This document shows positions 25,524 to 32,775 of a DNA stretch of 64,000 nucleotides, piece by piece; positions within the stretch are counted from its first letter, which is position 1, and each line of letters opens with the position of its first letter. A program made the translations under genes and the position numbers. The notes beneath the pieces were generated by a model that searched no databases, was not told where the DNA came from, and was given only the letters and a program-made list of their open reading frames with translations. Source of the stretch: Paludicola sp. MB14-C6 (GTDB taxonomy: Bacteria; Bacillota; Clostridia; Oscillospirales; Ruminococcaceae); the NCBI RefSeq assembly GCF_030908625.1, contig NZ_CP133133.1:2666001-2730000 (forward strand). Direction: 5' to 3'.

Positions 25524-25608
25524 ACGAATTTCCTCCTATTCATTTTTTGCAAACTAGGTTTGCAGTTTTATAATTTAGAACCTGTACCGACAAAACAGGT
25601 TACCAAAT

Positions 25609-25866
25609 TTACAGATTATTGTTCAGGAACTGCGTTATTTCATTAAAAGCGGTTAATTCATCCTCCCCCTCAATTGAGATTAAAATTTGATCACCTTGCT
25701 TTACACCAAGTCGCATAACTGCCATAATTCTTTTGGCATCTGCTAATTTATCTTTTGCTTGTATTGTTATAGTACTGGAAAACTTGCTTGCTTCTTTTAC
25801 AAGTAATCCGGCAGGGCGAGCATGAATTCCTAATGCATCTTTTATAACGTATAGATATTGTTTCAT
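25609..25866 (-). CDS. ptsH: Phosphocarrier HPr lacking the regulatory Ser46
   Basis: 85 residues. ATG at 25866 follows TATGGAGGAAAAACCG. The catalytic His15 is intact in G-I-H-A-R-P-A-G, so sugar phosphotransfer should work. The second signature should read K-S-I-M-G-V-M-S-L-G; here it is K-R-I-M-A-V-M-R-L-G, with Arg at position 46 and Arg at position 52. Ser46 is the target of HPr kinase and its phosphorylated form is the CcpA co-repressor in Firmicutes, so this HPr cannot play that role. It sits between ptsI and ptsG in a dedicated sugar operon. Probably a specialised second HPr. Confidence 0.93.
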   Translation of the reverse strand: MKQYLYVIKDALGIHARPAGLLVKEASKFSSTITIQAKDKLADAKRIMAVMRLGVKQGDQILISIEGEDELTAFNEITQFLNNNL

Positions 25867-25888
25867 CGGTTTTTCCTCCATATTACAG

Positions 25889-27526
25889 CTACTCGTTTTC
25901 GGTAACTTTACTTTCTCTGATAATTTTTCTTAACGCTAATGTAAAGATTGGGGATACGGATAGTTCATCATATCCCATTTGAATGAATGTTTCGGTAAGC
26001 TCAAAATCAGATGCTAATTCTCCACAAATACCTGCCCATATTCCGTTTGCATGAGCATTTTCAACTACAATCCGTAGCATTTTTAAAACAGCAGGGTGGT
26101 GTGGATTGAAAAATGGTTCTAACGTATAATTTTGCCTATCGATTGCGAGTGTATATTGCGTTAAATCATTGGTTCCTACACTAAAAAAATCAACCTCTTT
26201 TGCCAATTCATTACTCATCATAACGGCAGCAGGCGTTTCAATCATAATGCCAATTTCAACATTCCCAAAGGCAATATTTTGACTGTTAAGGTCAGCCTTA
26301 ACCTCTTTTATGATTACTTTGATTTTTTGGATTTCTTCAACTGAGATAATCATAGGAAACATAATTGCAACATTGCCGTAAGCGGAAGCCCGATAAATTG
26401 CTCTTAGCTGGGTTTTAAAAATATCAAGTTTTGTTAAGCAAATTCGTATTGCTCGATAACCCATTGCAGGGTTATCTTCGGGAGCAAGATTAAAATAATC
26501 GGCTTTTTTGTCAGCACCAATGTCAAGTGTTCGGATGATGACTTTTTTGCCATTCATTGCTTTTACAACTTTGTAATACGAGTCAAATTGTTCTTCTTCT
26601 GTTGGATATGTAGGTTTCCCAATGTATAAAAATTCGCTACGAAATAAGCCTATTCCGTCGGAATCATTTTCCAAAACCATGTTTAAGTCTTGAGGACCAG
26701 AGATATTGGCATAAATATTTATTCTTTTACCATCTGTGGTAATGCTTTGTTTATTTTTTAATTTCTTTAATAAATCTTGTTGCTCGCTCAATACACGTTG
26801 TTTGTTTTGGAGTTGTTCTATAACGGTATTAGACGGATCTATATAAAATTTTCCTGTAATTCCGTCAATAGCAATGGGTTTGCCATTTAATTGAGTATCA
26901 ATCGGTATGTCTGCTTGAATAAGAGTAGGAATATTTAAGGTGCGAGCAAGAATTGCAGTATGCGAATTGGCTGAGCCGTGACGTGTTACGAATGCAAGTA
27001 TTTTAGTTTTATCAAATTGAATGGTTTCGCTTGGCGTTAAATCATCTGCAACAATGACAGCAGGTTGCTCAAGCTGAAAAAGCTTATCTTGCCCGCTTAA
27101 AATAGCAAGCAATCGATTGGTAATGTCCATTACATCTAAAGCTCTGGCTTGCATGTACGTGTCATCCATTGCCGAAAATAAGTCCGCACAGCGCTTTCCA
27201 GTTTCAGATACAGCGTATGAAACGGTGCATTGCTGTGAGCCTATCATATCTAAGACTCCGTTTATAAAATCCTGATCATCTAACATCATCATTTGCACGT
27301 CGATAATCATGGCTTCACTTTCACCAATTTCAATTTTTGTTTTCTCAAAAAGATCCATAAGTTGTTTTTTTGCATCTTGAGTTGCCTGAAAATATTTTTG
27401 CTTTTCTATTGCTGCATCAAATGCCTTTTGATATTCAGTAATACTCGGTTTTTCATAAACTTGTATTTTTCCGACTGCAACACCCGAAAAAACGCTGATT
27501 CCTTTTCCCATAACCATAATCATCAA
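25889..27526 (-). CDS. ptsI: PTS enzyme I (phosphoenolpyruvate-protein phosphotransferase)
   Basis: 545 residues. ATG at 27526 follows AAAGGATGATTG. Domains in order: the HPr-binding N-domain (residues 1-230), the phosphohistidine domain with R-H-G-S-A-N-S-H-T-A-I-L-A-R (the second His is the active one), and the PEP-binding barrel with G-I-G-L-F-R-S-E-F-L, Q-x-R-A-I-Y-R-A-S and G-x-C-G-E-L-A-S. It transfers phosphate from PEP to HPr. Gene order crr-ptsI-ptsH-ptsG behind a LicT-type regulator gives one self-sufficient phosphorelay. Length is slightly under the usual 570. Confidence 0.94.
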   Translation of the reverse strand: MMIMVMGKGISVFSGVAVGKIQVYEKPSITEYQKAFDAAIEKQKYFQATQDAKKQLMDLFEKTKIEIGESEAMIIDVQMMMLDDQDFINGVLDMIGSQQCTVSYAVSETGKRCADLFSAMDDTYMQARALDVMDITNRLLAILSGQDKLFQLEQPAVIVADDLTPSETIQFDKTKILAFVTRHGSANSHTAILARTLNIPTLIQADIPIDTQLNGKPIAIDGITGKFYIDPSNTVIEQLQNKQRVLSEQQDLLKKLKNKQSITTDGKRINIYANISGPQDLNMVLENDSDGIGLFRSEFLYIGKPTYPTEEEQFDSYYKVVKAMNGKKVIIRTLDIGADKKADYFNLAPEDNPAMGYRAIRICLTKLDIFKTQLRAIYRASAYGNVAIMFPMIISVEEIQKIKVIIKEVKADLNSQNIAFGNVEIGIMIETPAAVMMSNELAKEVDFFSVGTNDLTQYTLAIDRQNYTLEPFFNPHHPAVLKMLRIVVENAHANGIWAGICGELASDFELTETFIQMGYDELSVSPIFTLALRKIIRESKVTENE

Positions 27527-27554
27527 TCATCCTTTTGCCGTCATAATACTTAAT

Positions 27555-28061
27555 CTATGAATCCTTTTTTAATATCATAATTTTATCTAGCTCCTTTACT
27601 TGTTGGTTTGTTAATAACTCAATTTTGCTGTAATGAGGTGTATTACATAAAACAATTGGAGTGATGATGTCATAACCTGCATTCACTATACCATCTATAT
27701 CAAATGTAATTAACAAATCACCTTTCGTTACTTTATCATCATTTTTAACATGTGTTTTATAAAATTGCCCTTTTAATGAAACAGTATCTAAGCCTACGTG
27801 AATGAGAATATCTGCACCGTCATCGGAAACTAAACTGACTGCATGCCCTGTTTCAAACATCATAGAGATTGTACCATTGCAAGGCGCAAATATTTTTCCG
27901 ATTGAAGGCTTTATCGCAACACCTTTACCTAAAATTTCTTCGCTAAAAGTTGGATCTTTTACAGTAGAAATATCTACTACTTCTCCGGCAACAGGAGAAT
28001 AAATAATTTCTTCTGATTTATTATCAGAAAAGCCAAATGCCTTTTTCATTTTTTCAAACAT
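27555..28061 (-). CDS. crr: PTS EIIA component, glucose family
   Basis: About 168 residues. ATG at 28061 is preferred; a GTG at 28073 also reads in frame and the ribosome site is weak for both. The EIIA-Glc pair of histidines is present, His73 in E-T-G-H-A-V and the phospho-accepting His88 in D-I-L-I-H-V-G-L-D-T-V. The soluble protein passes phosphate from HPr to EIIB of the ptsG product. It lies 18 bases after licT and 28 bases before ptsI. Confidence 0.92.
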   Translation of the reverse strand: MFEKMKKAFGFSDNKSEEIIYSPVAGEVVDISTVKDPTFSEEILGKGVAIKPSIGKIFAPCNGTISMMFETGHAVSLVSDDGADILIHVGLDTVSLKGQFYKTHVKNDDKVTKGDLLITFDIDGIVNAGYDIITPIVLCNTPHYSKIELLTNQQVKELDKIMILKKDS

Positions 28062-28079
28062 AGATTTTATCACGCTTTC

Positions 28080-28925
28080 TTAACTATTTTTATTTAAATC
28101 TTCTTTGTTTCTGCGAATATATAAGGTAATATGAATTATTTCATCTTCACTTAATAGAAAGTCATATTGTTTTTCAACCCAAAGTGCAATATTTTGTGAG
28201 CACTTATATTCATCCGGATATAGTAATGCTATTACCTCATTTAATTTGGGGTCGGAATATGATTCATTTTCTTTTTTTACAATATTTTGAGCTAAGAATT
28301 TTAAATAAGTAACGAATATTTCATAGTTGGCACTTTGCTTGTTTGGAATGATATTCATTTCAGAAAAGGCAAATTCTAATATTTTATTTGCAATTCTTGC
28401 AATGTCCATTGTTTCATTAAGGGTAGTTTCATATTCTGCATTTACTATATGTAGAGCAATAGAAGCAGCTTCATCTTCGGGAAAGCTAATTCCAAGTTTG
28501 TTTTCTATTAGTTCAAGCGCATATTTTCCAACAGAATATTCTTGAAAATAGAATCTTCTAACTTCCATTAAAAGTACATTTTGAAAAACCAAGCCCTTTT
28601 TATAACGCATAATTGCAAAGTTGATATGGTCGATTAACGTAACATAAATGGCTTGATTGAGTTCCTTGTGTAGTAGATTTTTTGCATAATTTATAATTTC
28701 ATCTGATATTTCTATGTATTTCATTGGTACGTTTAAAAGTAGTTTCTTTAATCGGTTAGTGACATCTTGGTTATCCATGAAAAATATTTTTTCTATTGAA
28801 TTGTCGGGAATATTGGTGTTTTCTTTAGCTTTGTAGCCAATACCTCTACCCATTAAAATTACTTCATGACCATCAGAATCATAAGCACTCACAATATTGT
28901 TGTTAATGGGTTTTATTATTTTCAT
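28080..28925 (-). CDS. licT: LicT/BglG-family RNA antiterminator with both PRD2 histidines replaced
   Basis: 281 residues. ATG at 28925 follows GGTGAATTAAA. Residues 1-60 are the CAT RNA-binding domain (I-N-N-N-I-V, M-G-R-G-I-G-Y). PRD1 keeps His100 (T-L-I-D-H-I-N-F-A-I) and His159 (A-L-H-I-V-N). PRD2 has Tyr207 (F-V-T-Y-L-K-F) and Tyr269 (I-T-L-Y-I-R-R) where Bacillus subtilis LicT has histidines that HPr phosphorylates to activate it; the numbering is collinear. EII control through PRD1 is therefore kept while HPr control through PRD2 should be lost. It is the first gene of the operon it should control, and its RAT target is at 29077-29105. Confidence 0.92.
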   Translation of the reverse strand: MKIIKPINNNIVSAYDSDGHEVILMGRGIGYKAKENTNIPDNSIEKIFFMDNQDVTNRLKKLLLNVPMKYIEISDEIINYAKNLLHKELNQAIYVTLIDHINFAIMRYKKGLVFQNVLLMEVRRFYFQEYSVGKYALELIENKLGISFPEDEAASIALHIVNAEYETTLNETMDIARIANKILEFAFSEMNIIPNKQSANYEIFVTYLKFLAQNIVKKENESYSDPKLNEVIALLYPDEYKCSQNIALWVEKQYDFLLSEDEIIHITLYIRRNKEDLNKNS

Positions 28926-29025
28926 TTTAATTCACCATTATTTTCACTTTGTGTGTAGTGAAAACTCCCTTCCGAGTTATTTCTACATAAGTTGTTGTTA
29001 CATAACATTTTTATACACGATAAAA

Positions 29026-29105
29026 ATACAAAAAAACCAAATTTCATAAAATACCTAAAGTGTATTTATAAAACTTGGTTTTGCCTGAATTCACAGTAAC
29101 AATCC
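29026..29105 (-). promoter_or_regulatory. LicT-type RAT antiterminator overlapping an intrinsic terminator in the PTS leader
   Basis: On the minus strand, 29105-29077 reads GGATTGTTACTG, a TGAATTC loop, then AGGCAAAACC, essentially the LicT/SacT ribonucleic antiterminator. Its last bases pair in the alternative terminator, whose arms are AACCAAGTTTTATAAA and TTTATGAAATTTGGTT (29080-29035), followed by TTTTTTTGTATTTTT. Antiterminator and terminator are mutually exclusive. About 150 bases of leader follow before licT. Confidence 0.93.
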
Positions 29106-29131
29106 GTGTTTACATTTATTAACTTGTCTAT

Positions 29132-29159
29132 ATTATACCATAATAAGGAATAAAGTCAA
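29132..29159 (-). promoter_or_regulatory. Promoter of the licT-crr-ptsI-ptsH-ptsG operon
   Basis: Reading leftward: TTGACT (29159-29154), a 16-base spacer and TATAAT (29137-29132). The RAT begins about 27 bases downstream. Confidence 0.85.
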
Positions 29160-29427
29160 TATAAATTTTAACTTTTTAACAAGAAAATATGTGATAAAAG
29201 GTTTGTACACAATATTTTCAATTTATCAGTACTTTCTCTATTTTGTCGAACTGTGTAATAACATGGCTTTGTTGAAAAGAGCAAACATAGTTCTTCAATT
29301 TGTATTAGTAATATATATGATTTTAAAGTGCGATTTAGTATGGACTTGAGAGATTCTTGTTACGTTCGGATTTAAAATTGAAATGTGTAGTTATTATATA
29401 TAAAATTGAGTACAGTGCACAAAAATG
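29160..29427. other. Intergenic region upstream of the PTS operon
   Basis: About 270 AT-rich bases. No coding frame, RNA element or clear cre-type operator was recognised. Confidence 0.4.
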
Positions 29428-29467
29428 AAATAGCCTTGAAGTCTATATGTTAACCTCAAGGCTATTT
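29428..29467. terminator. Terminator for the truncated catalase gene
   Basis: A perfect 12-bp stem AAATAGCCTTGA / TCAAGGCTATTT with a 16-base loop. On the minus strand it is followed by CATTTTTG, so it suits the leftward gene ending at 29544. Confidence 0.75.
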
Positions 29468-29543
29468 TCTATATACAGTTTGCGTTTTCTATTTTATTCC
29501 TAAGGCGATTCCTCTTTTTAGGCTCTTTTTTGTTATCACTCAA

Positions 29544-30230
29544 CTAGTCTTTATATTTAAAAGACCAAATAGGGGATTGAACAGCAGACTTTACTACTTT
29601 TTCAGCCTTTTTAACAGCATCCATAAAGTTTGTAGCATCTATTTTAATTTTTGCATCTTTTTTTGTAGCATCTTGTGTTGCAGGTTTCATTTCTGTTACA
29701 GGTTTCATTTCAGTCACAGACTTCATTTCTGTTGCAGGTTTCATTTCAGTTGCAGGCTTCATTTCAGTCACAGGCTTCATTTCTGTTACAGGTTTCGTTT
29801 CAGCTTTCGGTGCTGGTTTTGCTTCTGTAATTGGCTTAACCTCAGCTATAGGAGCAGGAGCAGGAGTAACAATTGGAGCCATCCTTTGCATAGCTTCAAC
29901 AGCTTTCATTTTGCTCATATTATTTGCATTGTTCATCATACCCATTTCGTTAATGCCGCCCATGTTACTCATGTTTGTGTTATTCATGCTTCCAATATTA
30001 TTCGCACTCGCATTAGTACCTGCCCTTCTGATGTCAAAAGCTGGGTTAAAGGCATAGAAGTTTCTAGCGTCTAGTTGTTCTTGCGTTAAGCGCAATCCTT
30101 CACCAAAGCGTTGAAAATGGACAATTTCTCTTGCACGCAAGAATTTAATAGGGTCACGAATATCATTATCATCACATAGTCTTAGAATGTTATCGTAAGT
30201 TTTACGTGCTTTTTGCTCTGCTGCAATCAC
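29544..30230 (-). pseudogene. Manganese catalase (CotJC-like), C-terminal part only, cut by the ICE
   Basis: The first 70 residues (I-A-A-E-Q-K-A-R-K-T-Y onward, with F-L-R-A-R-E-I-V-H-F-Q-R-F-G-E) match the last third of clostridial manganese catalase/CotJC spore proteins. The ferritin-like N-terminal two-thirds are absent. Homology stops at the codon for I-A-A-E (about 30,227), and upstream bases belong to the ICE. The tail, residues about 70-228, is low complexity: Asn/Met-rich, then six- or seven-residue K-P-x-T-E-M repeats. The apparent GTG start has no ribosome site, so the fragment is probably not made. The missing half should lie beyond the element's other end. Confidence 0.85.
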
Positions 30231-30306
30231 ATAAGAACAACATTTTAGGCGAAAAATGAGGCTGTTGAGGACTTAGCAACCGGGTAACAATCATGTAAGA
30301 ACAACA
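30224..30306. repeat. Two 19-bp direct repeats at the ICE left end
   Basis: CAATCACATAAGAACAACA at 30224-30242 and CAATCATGTAAGAACAACA at 30288-30306 differ at two positions and are 64 bases apart. The first spans the junction with the catalase gene. Such repeats near an end may be recombinase arm or terminal binding sites. Confidence 0.6.
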
Positions 30307-30332
30307 AATTAAGGTAAATAGACCATTTCTAC

Positions 30333-30367
30333 ATAAAAGTCACATCTAAATTCAAAAGATGTGGCTT
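30333..30367 (+). terminator. Terminator upstream of parA at the ICE edge
   Basis: AAAAGTCACATCT pairs with AGATGTGGCTTTT (one G-T) and is followed by T-rich sequence. It lies just before the parA ribosome site, so it would insulate the element from transcription entering from the chromosome, or act as an attenuator for parA. Confidence 0.75.
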
Positions 30368-30399
30368 TTTATAATTATTTAGAAAAAAGGAGGACAAAA

Positions 30400-31227
30400 A
30401 TGCAGGATTGTAAAGTGATTGCTTTGTGTAATCAAAAAGGTGGTGTTGGGAAAACAACTACGACTGCAAATCTTGGAGTAGGGCTTGCTATGTTAGGAAA
30501 GAAAGTGCTGCTCATTGATGCAGACCCACAAGGAGATTTAACAACTTGCTTAGGATGGCCAGATCAAGAAAATTTATCAGTTACATTGCAAACGCAAATG
30601 AAAAAGGTGATTTATGACGAGCCTATCGACCCGAATGCAGGGATACTTCATCATACGGAAGGGGTCGATCTTATTCCGTCGAATATTGAGTTATCTGAAA
30701 TGGAGATGACATTAGTCACTGCAATGAACCGCGAGCATACCTTAGCAACTTATGTAAATGAAATCAAAGGTAACTATGACTATGTGCTAATTGATTGTAT
30801 GCCAAGTTTAGGTATGACAACCATTAACGCGTTAGTTGCAGCTGATAGCGTTATTATACCAGTTCAAGCTCAGTATCTTTCAGCAAAGGGAATGACACAG
30901 TTAGTGAAAACAATAAACAAGGTCAAAAGGCAAATTAAACCCAACTTGAAAATTGATGGAGTATTGCTCACACTCGCAGATATGCGAACTAACTTTGCTA
31001 AAGTAACATCTGAATTTATTAAACAGAACTATAGTGGCGTAATACCTATTTATGATACAGTAATTCCTATTGCAATAAAAGCAGCAGAAACGAGCGCAGT
31101 CGGAAAAAGTATCTATGAATATGATAAAGGCAGTAAAGTAGCTGAGGCCTATGCACAGTTTAGCAAGGAGGTATTGATGGATGGCGAAAAGCAACACCAT
31201 AAAGCTAAATCTACCTTCAGCAGATAG
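30400..31227 (+). CDS. parA: ParA-family partition ATPase
   Basis: 275 residues. ATG at 30400 follows AAAGGAGGACAAAA. The deviant Walker A K-G-G-V-G-K-T-T-T is near residue 12; D-A-D-P-Q-G-D-L-T-T and V-L-I-D-C-M-P-S-L-G follow, all standard for Soj/ParA. It moves or stabilises DNA together with ParB. On an ICE, such a pair may stabilise the circular form. The 3' end overlaps parB by 47 bases, which is longer than usual and suggests tight coupling. Confidence 0.94.
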   Translation: MQDCKVIALCNQKGGVGKTTTTANLGVGLAMLGKKVLLIDADPQGDLTTCLGWPDQENLSVTLQTQMKKVIYDEPIDPNAGILHHTEGVDLIPSNIELSEMEMTLVTAMNREHTLATYVNEIKGNYDYVLIDCMPSLGMTTINALVAADSVIIPVQAQYLSAKGMTQLVKTINKVKRQIKPNLKIDGVLLTLADMRTNFAKVTSEFIKQNYSGVIPIYDTVIPIAIKAAETSAVGKSIYEYDKGSKVAEAYAQFSKEVLMDGEKQHHKAKSTFSR

Positions 31228-32116
31228 TCTGTTTTCAACACAAGAAATGCGAGATGATGCAAAACGAGAAAAAGTTATGGAAATACCGTTGAGTGAAATT
31301 AGTGATTTCCCTAATCATCCATATCATGTTGAAGTGAATAATGACATGGCAGAATTGGTAGATAGCATTAAAAATCGTGGCTTGCTTCATTCTGCATTAG
31401 TTCGACCAAAATCTGACGGTCAAGGGTATGAAATGGTAGCAGGGCATAGGCGAAAAAAGGCATACGAACTTGCAGGGATAGAGAAACTTCCATGCATTAT
31501 ACGAGAAATGACAGATGATGAAGCGGTCCTATCCATGGTTGATAGTAATCTACAAAGAGAAAGAATCCTACCAAGCGAAAAAGCGTTTGCATATAAGATG
31601 AGGCTTGAAGCAATGAGTAGACAAGGACGACGTACAGATTTAACTTCTGTGCCATTGGCACAGAAGTTATCATCAAGAGAAACTTTAGGAAATCAAGTAG
31701 GTGAAAGCCAAGATCAAGTTCGCAGATTTATTCGCCTAACGGAACTAATTAAACCAATCTTAGATATGGTGGATGAAAATAAGATTGCATTTCGTCCCGC
31801 TGTAGAATTATCGTATTTATCTAAGGAGGAGCAGCAATGTGTATTTAATGCAATGGAATGTGAGGAGTGTACTCCATCATTAGCTCAAGCAATTAAGATG
31901 AAACAATTTAGTCAAAATGGAAAGTTAAATGATGATGTTATATTATCTATTCTATCTGAAACAAAACCAAACCAAAAGGAAAAGATATCATTTGCTCGAG
32001 ATAAGCTAGAAAAGTATATTCCTAAAAATATCTCTCCTGATAAAACTGAAGATTATGTGATAAAAGCGCTTGAACATTATCATCGGTTTCGGGAGAGACA
32101 GCAAAAAGAAAGATAA
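31181..32116 (+). CDS. parB: ParB/RepB/Spo0J-family partition protein
   Basis: 311 residues. ATG at 31181 follows AAGGAGGTATTGATGG. The ParB N-domain is visible as L-V-D-S-I-K-N-R-G-L-L-H, Y-E-M-V-A-G-H-R-R-K-K-A-Y and the G-E-R-R-type box, then a helix-turn-helix (E-T-L-G-N-Q-V-G-E-S-Q-D-Q-V-R-R-F-I-R-L). A perfect 13-bp hairpin (31641-31669) lies in the coding sequence between them, encoding L-T-S-V-P-L-A-Q-K-L. No canonical parS was seen in the window; a TTTCCGGAAA dyad just downstream is a weak candidate. Confidence 0.92.
   Translation: MAKSNTIKLNLPSADSLFSTQEMRDDAKREKVMEIPLSEISDFPNHPYHVEVNNDMAELVDSIKNRGLLHSALVRPKSDGQGYEMVAGHRRKKAYELAGIEKLPCIIREMTDDEAVLSMVDSNLQRERILPSEKAFAYKMRLEAMSRQGRRTDLTSVPLAQKLSSRETLGNQVGESQDQVRRFIRLTELIKPILDMVDENKIAFRPAVELSYLSKEEQQCVFNAMECEECTPSLAQAIKMKQFSQNGKLNDDVILSILSETKPNQKEKISFARDKLEKYIPKNISPDKTEDYVIKALEHYHRFRERQQKER
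31641..31669. repeat. Perfect 13-bp inverted repeat inside parB
   Basis: TAACTTCTGTGCC and GGCACAGAAGTTA are separated by only three bases. It lies between the N-domain and the helix-turn-helix coding segments. Confidence 0.8.
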
Positions 32117-32503
32117 GAAATCCGCCAAGGGTGTAGTGCGTTTGAAAAGGGGAAAACAACAATAGATGGGTGTTTTCTTGTATCGTACATGCCCTTATTT
32201 TTATATAATACTATTTTCCGGAAAGTAAATATTTCTTTTTCTCGGATAGTATTACTAACTAAATATATATAGTAAAGGTGGTGGCCTATTTGATTGCTTA
32301 ATCACCAAATACAAACTAAACTACTGAAGGAATAACCAAGGATTGAACTATGCAAACCAACCAGAGGCTATCTGAACTAATTAGGCTCAGAAACCAATCA
32401 TTTTTCTTTTCCGGAAAGTAATCCATCGTAATTAATACCAGTATTTTTTGAAGGCTGCTTGTAACATACAAGTGGCTAATTTTACTTTGAAAGAGGAATT
32501 TTT
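32117..32503 (+). promoter_or_regulatory. Leader region of the pilus operon with a repeated TTTTCCGGAAAGTAA motif
   Basis: 387 bases between parB and the pilin gene. The 15-mer TTTTCCGGAAAGTAA occurs at 32214-32228 and 32407-32421; each contains the 10-bp palindrome TTTCCGGAAA. A strong ribosome site AAAGGTGGTGG near 32274 precedes only a three-codon frame (TTG-ATT-GCT-stop). A 23-codon frame follows at 32350. The region probably holds the pilus promoter and control sites. Confidence 0.5.
32350..32421 (+). CDS. Possible 23-residue peptide in the pilus leader
   Basis: ATG at 32350, eight bases after AAGGA, opens 23 codons ending in the second TTTTCCGGAAAGTAA motif, whose last three bases are the stop codon. 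Composition is L-S-E-L-I-R-L-R-N-rich at the start and F-F-F-S-G-K at the end. It could be a leader peptide or chance; no homologue is recognised. Confidence 0.3.
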   Translation: MQTNQRLSELIRLRNQSFFFSGK

Positions 32504-32722
32504 ATGAAAACTATAAGAAACAAAATGAATGTGGCAGTTATCCGTGCAAAGGCTGCACTAACCAGCAACAAAGGAGAAGGCTTTGTAGATACAGGAGTTA
32601 AAATCTTGATTTCAGTAGTCATTGGTGCACTTTTATTAGCAGGTCTGTATTCACTATTCGGCACTACTATTCTTCCAACGCTTACTGAAAAAATCAAAGC
32701 CTTATTTAACTACACAGCATAA
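32504..32722 (+). CDS. Flp-like major pilin (class III prepilin candidate, DUF6133-like)
   Basis: 72 residues. ATG at 32504 follows GAAAGAGGAATTTTT. A basic leader ends at N-K-G, then E-G-F-V-D and a 22-residue hydrophobic helix (I-L-I-S-V-V-I-G-A-L-L-L-A-G-L). Cleavage after that Gly would put Glu at +1 and Asp at +5, matching the G/x-x-x-x-E layout of Flp pilins with Asp in place of Glu5. It is the first gene of the Tad-like locus, and a terminator-like hairpin follows it, so it should be made in excess of the assembly genes. Small single-helix proteins of this kind are often annotated as DUF6133. Confidence 0.75.
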   Translation: MKTIRNKMNVAVIRAKAALTSNKGEGFVDTGVKILISVVIGALLLAGLYSLFGTTILPTLTEKIKALFNYTA

Positions 32723-32728
32723 ATTATA

Positions 32729-32757
32729 AACTGGAGTGGTTAACTGCCACTCCAGTT
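32729..32757 (+). terminator. Attenuating hairpin between pilin and assembly genes
   Basis: AACTGGAGTGG pairs perfectly with CCACTCCAGTT across 7 bases and is followed by CGCTTTT. Partial termination here would keep pilin transcripts more abundant than downstream assembly transcripts. Confidence 0.75.
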
Positions 32758-32775
32758 CGCTTTTAGGAGAGCAAG

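Noticed and set aside
29577..30074. A 165-codon plus-strand frame rich in C-F-H-F-S repeats
   Set aside because: It is the antisense of the K-P-x-T-E-M repeat tail of the catalase fragment; it has no ribosome site and its composition follows from the repeat.
32408..32417. TTTCCGGAAA as a proven parS site
   Set aside because: It differs from the Spo0J parS consensus and only two copies exist in the window, so it is kept as a repeat of unknown role.
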